NCBI GenBank assembly: GCA_017535945.1
Contig: JAFXTJ010000025.1
Location: 1-53,105, forward strand
Source of the DNA: Lachnospiraceae bacterium
Lineage (GTDB): Bacteria > Bacillota > Clostridia > Lachnospirales > Lachnospiraceae
Length of the DNA: 53,105 nucleotides
Reading direction: 5' to 3'
Below are positions 24,733 to 32,600 of the stretch, one piece after another. Numbering within the stretch: position 1 is the stretch's first letter; each line of letters opens with the position of its first letter. Position numbers and translations under genes: made by a program. The notes under the pieces were generated by a model, which did not search any database, was not told where the DNA came from, and worked only from the letters and a program-made list of their open reading frames with translations.

Positions 24733-25818
24733 ATGAGAACTTATCTGGTAACAGGCGGCGCGGGCTTCATCGGCTCGAATTATATCCATTACATGTTCCG
24801 TAAGTACGGCGATGAGATCCGGATCATCAATGTGGATGTACTGACCTATGCGGGCAATCTCGAGAATCTCCGTGAGGTGGAGGGAAGAGACAACTACACC
24901 TTCATCCGGGCCAATATCTGCGACAGGGAGGCGATCGAGCGGATCTTTGCGGAGAATGAGATCGACCGCGTGGTGCATTTCGCGGCGGAGAGCCATGTGG
25001 ACCGCTCCATCGTGCATCCGGAGGTCTTTGTCGAGACCAATGTGCTCGGTACGGCTACGATGCTGAATGCGGCCAGAAAGGCATGGGAACAGCCGGACGG
25101 CTCCTATCCGGAAGGGAAGAAATTCCTCCATGTCTCCACCGATGAGGTCTACGGCTCCCTGCCGGATGAAGAGGGTGCCTATTTCTATGAGACCACGCCG
25201 TATCAGCCGCACAGCCCGTACTCCGCGAGCAAGGCCGGCTCCGATATGCTGGTCCGCTCCTATATGGACACCTATGGGTTCCCGGCCAATATCACCAACT
25301 GCTCCAACAATTACGGACCGTATCAGTTCCCCGAGAAGATGATCCCGCTCATGATCCACAATGCGCTGGAAGGGAAAAAGCTCCCGGTGTACGGCGACGG
25401 CCGCAACGTCCGGGACTGGCTCTACGTGGAGGATCACGCCAAGGCCATCGATCTGGTGCAGGAGAAGGGCAGGCTCTTTGAGACCTACAATATCGGCGGA
25501 CACAATGAGAAGCGCAACATCGAGATCGTGAAGATCATCATCGCCACACTGCAGGAACTGCTCCCGGCGGACGATCCGAGGCGTGCCCATATCAACGAGG
25601 ATCTCATCACCTTTGTGGAGGACAGAAAGGGCCACGATCTGCGCTATGCGATCGCACCGGATAAGATCAAAGCGGAACTTGGCTGGGAGCCCGAGACGAT
25701 GTTCGCCGAAGGCATCAAAAAGACGATCCGCTGGTATTTCGAGCACGAGGAGTGGCTTGCGCATGCCACCAGCGGTGCCTATCAGGAATACTACGAGAAA
25801 ATGTACGCCGGGAGGTAG
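24733..25818 (+). CDS. rfbB: dTDP-glucose 4,6-dehydratase
   Basis: This 361-residue extended SDR enzyme converts dTDP-glucose to dTDP-4-keto-6-deoxyglucose. The NAD-binding GGAGFIGSNY is at residues 8-17, the active-site Thr-Asp-Glu in STDEVYGSL, and the YSASK catalytic pair at Tyr163/Lys167. RfbB hallmarks NNYGPYQFPEKMIPL and NVRDWLYVEDH are intact. AGGAAAGGAGCGG precedes the ATG. It follows the muramidase gene with no terminator between, while rfbA has its own promoter, so rfbB may be transcribed mainly with the muramidase. Confidence 0.97.
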   Translation: MRTYLVTGGAGFIGSNYIHYMFRKYGDEIRIINVDVLTYAGNLENLREVEGRDNYTFIRANICDREAIERIFAENEIDRVVHFAAESHVDRSIVHPEVFVETNVLGTATMLNAARKAWEQPDGSYPEGKKFLHVSTDEVYGSLPDEEGAYFYETTPYQPHSPYSASKAGSDMLVRSYMDTYGFPANITNCSNNYGPYQFPEKMIPLMIHNALEGKKLPVYGDGRNVRDWLYVEDHAKAIDLVQEKGRLFETYNIGGHNEKRNIEIVKIIIATLQELLPADDPRRAHINEDLITFVEDRKGHDLRYAIAPDKIKAELGWEPETMFAEGIKKTIRWYFEHEEWLAHATSGAYQEYYEKMYAGR

Positions 25819-25827
25819 GCGGGACTT

Positions 25828-25855
25828 TTCAGACATCGGAGAAACATGGTAAAAT
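25828..25855 (+). promoter_or_regulatory. Promoter of the glycan operon
   Basis: TTCAGA (25828-25833), 16 bases, TAAAAT (25850-25855) with an extended -10 TGG just before. It lies in the 75-base rfbB-rfbA gap, the largest gap in the whole glycan region. Confidence 0.55.
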
Positions 25856-25893
25856 AATATGTTACTGATGTTGTACAGGAAAGGAAAAACAGC

Positions 25894-26763
25894 ATGAAGG
25901 GAATCATTCTGGCCGGCGGCAGCGGCACCCGGCTGTATCCGCTGACCAAGGCTGTGTCCAAGCAGATCCTGCCGGTATATGACAAGCCGATGATCTACTA
26001 TCCGCTTTCGACGCTGATGCTTGCCGGGATCCGGGAGATCCTGATCATCTCCACGCCCAGAGACCTGCCGGTATTTGAGGATCTCTTCGGTACGGGAGAA
26101 CAGCTGGGGCTGTCCTTTTCCTATGCCGTGCAGGAAGCACCCAGAGGATTGGCGGATGCCTTCATCGTGGGGCGGGAGTTTATCGGAGGAGACCGTGTCG
26201 CGCTGGTCCTCGGGGATAATATCTTCTACGGTCAGAGTTTTTCAAAGCTTCTGAAGGAGGTCTCTTCCCGTACCGAGGGTGCGACGATCTTCGGTTATTA
26301 TGTGCGGGACCCCAGGGAATACGGCGTTGTGGAATTCGGCGAGGACGGCCGGGCTATTTCCCTCGAGGAGAAGCCTGAAAAGCCGAAGAGCAATTATGCG
26401 GTGCCGGGACTGTATTTCTATGACAACGATGTCGTGGATATCGCGGCATCCATCAAGCCCAGTGCCCGCGGGGAACTGGAGATCACCACTGTCAATAATG
26501 TGTATCTCTCCCGGGGGAAGCTCTATGTCGAGACCATGGGCCGGGGATTTGCCTGGCTCGATACGGGGAATCACGATTCGCTGTTGGATGCCGCGGATTT
26601 CGTGTCCGCCTTCCAGAAGAGACAGGGACTGTACATTTCCTGCATCGAGGAGATCGCCTATAAGAGGGGCTTTATCACCAGAGAACAGCTTCTGGCCCTG
26701 GCGGAGCCGCTCATGAAGACGGATTACGGCAAGTATCTGACGGAGGTAGCCGGTGGACTCTAA
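25894..26763 (+). CDS. rfbA: Glucose-1-phosphate thymidylyltransferase
   Basis: This 289-residue nucleotidyltransferase makes dTDP-glucose from Glc-1-P and dTTP. The signature [13 protein letters not shown] (residues 6-18) with catalytic Arg, [21 protein letters not shown] and [18 protein letters not shown] are all present; length matches RmlA. GGAAAGGAAAAACAGC precedes the ATG. It is the first gene of the operon and feeds RfbB. Its 3' end overlaps the next gene by 11 bases. Confidence 0.97.
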   Translation: MKGIILAGGSGTRLYPLTKAVSKQILPVYDKPMIYYPLSTLMLAGIREILIISTPRDLPVFEDLFGTGEQLGLSFSYAVQEAPRGLADAFIVGREFIGGDRVALVLGDNIFYGQSFSKLLKEVSSRTEGATIFGYYVRDPREYGVVEFGEDGRAISLEEKPEKPKSNYAVPGLYFYDNDVVDIAASIKPSARGELEITTVNNVYLSRGKLYVETMGRGFAWLDTGNHDSLLDAADFVSAFQKRQGLYISCIEEIAYKRGFITREQLLALAEPLMKTDYGKYLTEVAGGL

Positions 26764-27517
26764 GTCCGTAAGACTGGCGATCCTGTTATCCGTCACGGCT
26801 TTTGCGCTGATCCTGCTGGTGGTCTATGCCACCAATCAGGGCCGCAGAAGAGGCGGACAGACGGAACCGGACACCGCTTCATCGCAGGAAGCCGGGATGG
26901 CCGCGGAACCGGATGAGTCGTATCTGCATACCATCGGAGAGAGTTTTTACGCTTACGGCGATCAGATCGGCAGCCAGCCCAAGGGCTTCATGTATGACGA
27001 GAACTTCTTCGACCCGATGCACGATGTCGGAGCCGGTATCAGCGACGGGGACGAGGAAGTCCTCAATATGCAGGCCACCGTCAGCGGAGACAGGATCCAC
27101 ATCTCCGTTATGAATTCCCGGGGCGGGCTGGAGTCCGGTGTGGCTTTTCAGGTGTCCGCAGAGCAGATCCGCGGAAGCAGGGACAGGACCTGGACAGATA
27201 CGGACCGTGACGGGCAGATCGATCTGACGGATCTGGAGAACGGCAGCTACCGGCTGCGTCTTTTGCAGGTCAGGGGTTACGAGGTGCCGGCCACGCCCAT
27301 CGTGGTACAGATCAAAGAGGGCAGGCAGAGGACGGACGCCGGAGCGGGTGCCACGGGCGGTCGGGAAGCGACGTCGGGCAGCAGTACGGCCACGGGAGCG
27401 CCGGGATGGGATCCGGATGATCCCGCGAACGGAAGCAGCGCTTCGACGGCGGTGACGGTGGAGCAGATGCCGGAAATGGGTACCACCAATCCGGATATGG
27501 GGACAGCGGATAACTGA
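26753..27517 (+). CDS. Membrane-anchored extracytoplasmic protein with EF-hand-like loop
   Basis: This 254-residue protein has one N-terminal membrane helix (about 7-26, [18 protein letters not shown]). An extracellular region ([17 protein letters not shown], then a beta domain at about 110-195) ends in a Gly/Ala/Ser/Thr-rich low-complexity tail. The beta domain contains Asp149-x-Asp-x-Asp-Gly-x-Ile-Asp-x-x-Asp160, a canonical 12-residue EF-hand loop. The surrounding pattern matches the domain at residues 340-430 of the GH25 muramidase at 21541. The GTG start is set by GGAGGTAGCC and overlaps the rfbA end. Its place between rfbA and rfbC suggests a cell-surface role in the glycan system. I do not recognise a named family. 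Confidence 0.72.
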   Translation: MDSKSVRLAILLSVTAFALILLVVYATNQGRRRGGQTEPDTASSQEAGMAAEPDESYLHTIGESFYAYGDQIGSQPKGFMYDENFFDPMHDVGAGISDGDEEVLNMQATVSGDRIHISVMNSRGGLESGVAFQVSAEQIRGSRDRTWTDTDRDGQIDLTDLENGSYRLRLLQVRGYEVPATPIVVQIKEGRQRTDAGAGATGGREATSGSSTATGAPGWDPDDPANGSSASTAVTVEQMPEMGTTNPDMGTADN

Positions 27518-27554
27518 TCCCGGGAGCGATCAACGGACAGACAGGAGGACGGAA

Positions 27555-28118
27555 GTGAAGATCACGGTAGAACAGGACTGCGGCGGTATCAAGGGATTGA
27601 TGGTCGTCACCCCCAAGGTTTTCGGCGATGCCCGGGGATATTTCATGGAGACCTATCACGAAGCGGAATTTGCCGAAGCGGGGATCACCGAGCATTTTGT
27701 TCAGGATAACCAGTCCTATTCCTCGAGAGGTGTCCTCCGGGGGCTGCATTTCCAGAAGGAGTATGCGCAGGCCAAGCTGGTGCGGGTGCTCTCCGGCGAA
27801 GTATACGATGTCGCGGTGGATATCCGCAGGGGATCCCCGACCTACGGGAAGTATTTCGGAGTCCTGCTCTCGGCGGAAAACAAGAAGCAGTTCTTCATCC
27901 CCAGGGATTTCGCTCACGGTTTTCTCGTTCTGTCGGAGACGGCGGAATTTGCCTATAAATGCACGGAGTTCTATCATCCCGATGATGAAGGCGGGATCCG
28001 CTACAACGATTCCAAGATCGGCATCGAATGGCCGATCCCCGCGGATATGGAACTTAAACTCTCCGACCGGGATACGAAATGGGGAGATATCGACAGCATC
28101 GGAGGCGGCAGGGCGTAA
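27555..28118 (+). CDS. rfbC: dTDP-4-dehydrorhamnose 3,5-epimerase
   Basis: This 187-residue RmlC cupin epimerises C3 and C5 of dTDP-4-keto-6-deoxyglucose. Visible hallmarks are DNQSYSSRGVLRGLHFQ with the catalytic His, YDVAVDIRRGSPTYGK, FIPRDFAHGFLVLSE and YHPDDEGGIRYND. The GTG start follows GGAGGACGGAA. Rhamnose synthesis also needs RfbD, which I do not find here; it may lie elsewhere or the pathway may branch to another 6-deoxysugar. Confidence 0.96.
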   Translation: MKITVEQDCGGIKGLMVVTPKVFGDARGYFMETYHEAEFAEAGITEHFVQDNQSYSSRGVLRGLHFQKEYAQAKLVRVLSGEVYDVAVDIRRGSPTYGKYFGVLLSAENKKQFFIPRDFAHGFLVLSETAEFAYKCTEFYHPDDEGGIRYNDSKIGIEWPIPADMELKLSDRDTKWGDIDSIGGGRA

Positions 28119-28121
28119 GAG

Positions 28122-29132
28122 ATGAGTGCCGAGCAGGTGGTGCCGGGGATCCGGTATAAACGCCCCATCATAGCGGTCTTTGTGCTGGTGGCTCTGGGAC
28201 TGGCCCTTGCCGTCGTTCTTCACAATAATCCGCTGGCGGATCCCGAGACAGAGCGGCTGAAGAAGATCTGCACCTGTGTGCTGCTGGCACTGGCGGTGTT
28301 TGTATTTACCGCTTTTTATGACCGGTGGATGATCCTGCCGGTGGAGCTGTTCCATTCCAGACGGCTGATCGTGCGGCTGTCGGTCAATGATTTCAAAAAG
28401 CGTTACGCGGGCTCCTATATGGGAGTCGTATGGGCGCTGCTGCAGCCGGTGGTGACGGTCGCCATGTACTGGTTCGTGTTTGACCGGATCATGCATGCCA
28501 GACAGGAGATCGCGGCGGCGGATATCGAGGTCCCTTATGTGCTCTTCCTGACAGCGGGGCTCGTGCCCTGGTTCTATTTCCAGGAAGCCCTCATGAACGG
28601 GACCACGGCACTTCTGGAGTATAACTACCTGGTCAAGAAGGTGCTCTTCAAGATCAGCATCCTGCCGCTCATCAAGATCATCGCCGCGACATTTATCCAT
28701 GTGTTTTTTATCGCGGTGTGTCTGGCGGTGGCGGCGATGTACGGGTATCATCCGTCCCTCTATACGCTGCAGATTCTGTACTACGGCTTTTGCGAGTTTT
28801 TCCTGGTGCTGGCGATCTGCTATACGACCTGCGCCGTGGTGGTCTTTTTCCGGGATCTGACGCAGATCGTGGCCATCGCGCTGCAGCTGGGGACCTGGGC
28901 GACGCCGATCCTCTGGGACATCAACGGGATCGGGGATCAGTACAAATGGATCGCCAAGCTCAATCCCATGACCTATATCGTCGAGGGATACCGGATGTCG
29001 GTCTACGGGCAGGAATGGTTCTGGCAGCATTTTTATTCCTCGACGTATTTCTGGATCGTATCCGTGTCGCTGTTTTTGTTCGGATCGCTGGTGTTTAAGA
29101 GGAGCAAGATCCATTTCGCGGACGTATTGTAG
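28122..29132 (+). CDS. wzm: Polysaccharide ABC exporter permease (Wzm-like) with N-terminal extension
   Basis: This 336-residue integral membrane protein has the ABC-2 polysaccharide export architecture. It has the cytoplasmic entry RRLIVRLSVNDFKKRYAGS, then MGVVWALLQPVVTVAMYW, the typical LNPMTYIVEGYR near the end and about six core helices. The first 85 residues add two extra hydrophobic segments (RPIIAVFVLVALGLALAVV and TCVLLALAVFVFTAFY), so it is about 75 residues longer than common Wzm proteins. Together with Wzt it should export lipid-linked glycan across the membrane. It starts 3 bases after rfbC. Confidence 0.92.
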   Translation: MSAEQVVPGIRYKRPIIAVFVLVALGLALAVVLHNNPLADPETERLKKICTCVLLALAVFVFTAFYDRWMILPVELFHSRRLIVRLSVNDFKKRYAGSYMGVVWALLQPVVTVAMYWFVFDRIMHARQEIAAADIEVPYVLFLTAGLVPWFYFQEALMNGTTALLEYNYLVKKVLFKISILPLIKIIAATFIHVFFIAVCLAVAAMYGYHPSLYTLQILYYGFCEFFLVLAICYTTCAVVVFFRDLTQIVAIALQLGTWATPILWDINGIGDQYKWIAKLNPMTYIVEGYRMSVYGQEWFWQHFYSSTYFWIVSVSLFLFGSLVFKRSKIHFADVL

Positions 29133-29149
29133 AGGCGCAGGAGTAACGG

Positions 29150-30427
29150 ATGGAAGAGCGGGCCGCGGAGGCGATCGTCGTCTCTGGTGTCACGAAAAAG
29201 TATAAGCTGTATGCCAAGCCCACCGACAGACTGCGGGATGCCCTGCATCTGACGAGGCGCCGGCTTTATCATGAGCATCTGGCACTGGATCATGTGGATC
29301 TCCGGATCCGGCGGGGGGAGACCGTCGGGATCATCGGGACCAACGGTTCCGGCAAGTCCACGATCCTGAAGATCATCACCGGTGTGCTCACCCCCACCGA
29401 AGGAGAGGTGACGGTGGACGGCAGGATCTCCGCCCTGCTGGAGCTGGGCGCCGGCTTTAACATGGAATACAACGGAATCGACAATATTTACTTAAACGGG
29501 ATGATGATCGGTTTCTCGGAGGAGGAGATCCGGGCCAGACTGGATGATATCCTCTCCTTTGCGGATATCGGCGATTATGTGTACCAGCCGGTGAAGACCT
29601 ACTCGAGCGGCATGTTCGTCCGCCTTGCGTTTGCGGTGGCCATCAATATCGATCCGGAGATCCTCATCGTGGATGAGGCGCTTTCCGTCGGTGATGTGTT
29701 TTTTCAGGCGAAATGCTATCACAAATTCGAGGAGTTCAAGGAACAGGGCAAGACGATCCTCTTTGTGTCGCATGACCTCTCCAGTATCAGCAAGTACTGC
29801 GACCGCGCGGTGCTGCTGCATAAGGGCAGGAAGCTCGGAGAGGGCACGCCCAAGAAGATGATCGATCTCTACAAGCAGGTGCTGGTCGGACAGGAACCCG
29901 TACAGGGGACCGGGGAGAAGAGCCTGCTGGATGACGAGGAGATCCGTGAAGCCGCCAGACGTGCGGTGGACGGCGGTGACACGGGAGAGGAACTGCAATA
30001 CGGCGACGGTAGTGCGCGGATCGCTTCCGTGGCACTTCTGGATGACAGAGGGCGGAAGACACATGCCATCATCAAAGGCAGTGAGTGCACGATCACCATG
30101 GAGGTGGAGATCCTCAGGGATATCGCGAAACCGATCTTTGCGTTTACCGTGAAGAATGCGCTGGGGATCGAGATCACCGGGACCAACACCATGATCGAAA
30201 AGGCGTTCCTCGACGGGGTGAAGGCCGGAGAGAAAAAGAAGATCAGCTTCCGCCAGCGGATCGATCTCCAGGGAGGGGATTATCTGCTTTCCTTTGGCGT
30301 GACGGGATTCGAGGGGGATGATTTCACGGTATACGAAAGACGTTATGATGCGCTGTCCATGACCGTGGTGTCCGACAGGAACACGGTGGGTTACTATGAC
30401 ATGAATTCAAGGATCGAGATAGAGTAG
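29150..30427 (+). CDS. wzt: Polysaccharide ABC exporter ATPase with C-terminal glycan-binding domain (Wzt-like)
   Basis: In this 425-residue protein the nucleotide-binding domain has Walker A GTNGSGKST (Lys69), the Wzt/TagH-type signature YSSGMFVRLAF (about 151-161), Walker B with Asp175-Glu176 and the His switch VSHDLSS. Residues about 285-425 form a beta-rich domain (ITMEVEILRDIAKPIFAFTV, TNTMIEKAFLDGVKAG) matching the Wzt C-terminal carbohydrate-binding module. In Wzt exporters of that kind the module recognises the modified end of the finished chain. The gene lies directly between the permease and a putative chain-capping enzyme. Confidence 0.94.
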   Translation: MEERAAEAIVVSGVTKKYKLYAKPTDRLRDALHLTRRRLYHEHLALDHVDLRIRRGETVGIIGTNGSGKSTILKIITGVLTPTEGEVTVDGRISALLELGAGFNMEYNGIDNIYLNGMMIGFSEEEIRARLDDILSFADIGDYVYQPVKTYSSGMFVRLAFAVAINIDPEILIVDEALSVGDVFFQAKCYHKFEEFKEQGKTILFVSHDLSSISKYCDRAVLLHKGRKLGEGTPKKMIDLYKQVLVGQEPVQGTGEKSLLDDEEIREAARRAVDGGDTGEELQYGDGSARIASVALLDDRGRKTHAIIKGSECTITMEVEILRDIAKPIFAFTVKNALGIEITGTNTMIEKAFLDGVKAGEKKKISFRQRIDLQGGDYLLSFGVTGFEGDDFTVYERRYDALSMTVVSDRNTVGYYDMNSRIEIE

Positions 30428-30435
30428 AGAGGCCT

Positions 30436-32568
30436 ATGCAGCAGCAAATCTTTAAAATCGGAGATGTAACGCTCAATTTCAGGCACTATTCCGGGATGGA
30501 TCTCTACAGCGACGGTGATGTGGAGGACGAGATCCTCAGCATCGTGCGCAATCACAGGGAAGAGGAATATCCCGAGATCATCGAACAGGAGAGGAGCTGG
30601 CCGATCTTCTACCATCTCTCCAGAGAGCGCGCCAATATCGTGGAGTGGATCCCCATGACCGGCAGGGAGCGCGTCCTGGAGGTGGGAAGCGGCTGCGGCG
30701 CCATCACCGGGATGCTGGCCTCCAAGGCGGCGGAGGTGACCTGCGTGGATCTCTCCCGCAAGCGCAGCGAGATCAATGCCGTGCGCAATAACACCTGCGG
30801 CAATGTGACCATCCATGTGGGGAATTTCCGCGATATCGAACCGGATCTGCCGAACCACTACGATTACATTTTCCTGATCGGTGTTTTTGAATACGCTCAG
30901 GGGTATATCGGTACCGAGAAACCGTATGAGAATTTCCTGCGCATGCTGTTCCGGCACCTCACGCCGGGCGGCCGGATCGTCATCGCGATCGAGAACCGGC
31001 TGGGGCTCAAGTATCTCGCGGGCTGCGCGGAGGATCATCTGGGCACGTATTTCTCCGGGATCCAGGGGTACCGGCCGGATTCCGATGCCACCACATTTTC
31101 CAGGAACGGGCTGATCCGGATCCTGAAGACGATGGGGATCCGGAACTATCATTTCTACTATCCGTATCCGGATTACAAGTTCATGAACCTGCTCTATTCC
31201 GACCAGTATCTGCCGCATGCCAGCGATCTGCTGGACAACGTCTACAATTTTGACAGAGACCGGCTGATCCTGTTCAATGAGAAGCAGGCCTATGAGAATC
31301 TGATCCAGGACGGCATGTATCCCGCTTTCGCCAATTCGTTTGAACTGGTGATCGGTCCGGGATTCCCCACCATATTCGCCAAGTATTCCGGGGACCGGGC
31401 GGAGCCGTTCCGTATCCGGACCGACATCACGGTGGATGCCGCCGGACGCCGGCTGATCGAGAAGCATCCGCTGACACCGGCCGCGGTGGGTCACATACAG
31501 TCCATGTACTCGGCATATACGGCGCTGTCCGCACGTTTCCGCGGGAGCGATCTGGAGATCAACGACTGCCGTCTCGATCAGACGGGGAACATCGCGCGTT
31601 TCTCGTATGTCTCCGGGATCCCGCTGTCCGAGCTGCTGGATTACTGTCTCTTCAAGGACGATATGGAGAGCTTCCACAAGCTGTTTGACGAGTATCTGCG
31701 CAGGATCCGGTTCGGAGAAGAGGAGGCGGTATCGGATTACGATCTGATCTTCTCCAATATCATGGTGAGCGGGCCGATCTGGACGGTCATTGATTATGAG
31801 TGGACCTGGGGCAAACGGATCCCCTCCAGGGAGATCGCTTTCCGTGCGCTCTATTGCTACCGGCTGGAGGACAGGAAACGGCGGATCCTGGATCCGAGAC
31901 CGTTCTATCAGCAGCTTGGCCTGACCGTGGAGGATGTGGACCGGCTCATATCGGAGGAGGCCGATTTCCAGAAATACGTGACAGGGGAACGGCTGAGTCT
32001 GGTGGAGATCTGGCGTGCATTGGGACGCAAGGCCGTGATCCCCGCGGAGCTGGAGACCGAGCCGGAGATGCCCGGCGAACGGGATCCGCTGACAGTCCAG
32101 GTATACAGTGATATCGGGGAGGGATTCTCCGAGGAGAATTCCTATTACGCACAGGAACGCTATAACAGACATCATGCCATTACGCTGGAGATCGATCTGC
32201 TGCCCGGCACACGCGCGATCCGGATCGATCCCGCTTTTGCCCCCTGTCTGGTGACACTGCAGCTGGTGGCCTGGAACGGAGTATCGGTGAATGAGAGACC
32301 GCCGGTCGTCACGATCCATCCCAACGGGCGCTGGATCGGTTCCGACAGCGTGCTCTTCGCCACGGACGATCCGGGGATCGAATTCGGCATCGCCGTGAAC
32401 GAACGGGAAAACAAGAATCATGTCACCGTCACGATGACGACGGCGCTGCTTCCGGCTGAGGTGGCCGATTCCGTGGACGAGGGGCTCAATGAGGAAAAGG
32501 GACTGAGCCGTCTGGAGGAGCCGCAGAGCAAACGGCGCGGCGTGTTCGGCAGACACAGGAAACACTGA
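30436..32568 (+). CDS. Methyltransferase-kinase fusion, WbdD-like glycan chain terminator candidate
   Basis: This 710-residue protein has a class I SAM methyltransferase (about 55-250) with motif I VLEVGSGCG (80-88), VTCVDLS acidic loop and LTPGGRIVIAIEN. Residues about 310-470 look kinase-like: Lys343 in RRLIEKHPLTP, hinge FSYVSGIPLSELLD (389-402), a catalytic loop DYDLIFSN with Asp436 and Asn441, and IDYEW with Asp453 in the DFG position. A beta-rich domain (about 540-690, GFSEENSYYAQERYN, RIDPAFAPC) and a basic tail follow. WbdD enzymes combine methyltransferase and kinase to cap chains exported by Wzm-Wzt. No long C-terminal coiled coil is seen, unlike WbdD. It starts 9 bases after wzt. 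Confidence 0.72.
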   Translation: MQQQIFKIGDVTLNFRHYSGMDLYSDGDVEDEILSIVRNHREEEYPEIIEQERSWPIFYHLSRERANIVEWIPMTGRERVLEVGSGCGAITGMLASKAAEVTCVDLSRKRSEINAVRNNTCGNVTIHVGNFRDIEPDLPNHYDYIFLIGVFEYAQGYIGTEKPYENFLRMLFRHLTPGGRIVIAIENRLGLKYLAGCAEDHLGTYFSGIQGYRPDSDATTFSRNGLIRILKTMGIRNYHFYYPYPDYKFMNLLYSDQYLPHASDLLDNVYNFDRDRLILFNEKQAYENLIQDGMYPAFANSFELVIGPGFPTIFAKYSGDRAEPFRIRTDITVDAAGRRLIEKHPLTPAAVGHIQSMYSAYTALSARFRGSDLEINDCRLDQTGNIARFSYVSGIPLSELLDYCLFKDDMESFHKLFDEYLRRIRFGEEEAVSDYDLIFSNIMVSGPIWTVIDYEWTWGKRIPSREIAFRALYCYRLEDRKRRILDPRPFYQQLGLTVEDVDRLISEEADFQKYVTGERLSLVEIWRALGRKAVIPAELETEPEMPGERDPLTVQVYSDIGEGFSEENSYYAQERYNRHHAITLEIDLLPGTRAIRIDPAFAPCLVTLQLVAWNGVSVNERPPVVTIHPNGRWIGSDSVLFATDDPGIEFGIAVNERENKNHVTVTMTTALLPAEVADSVDEGLNEEKGLSRLEEPQSKRRGVFGRHRKH

Positions 32569-32600
32569 CGGGTATCATTCCGTGAATGAGGAGATCACAG

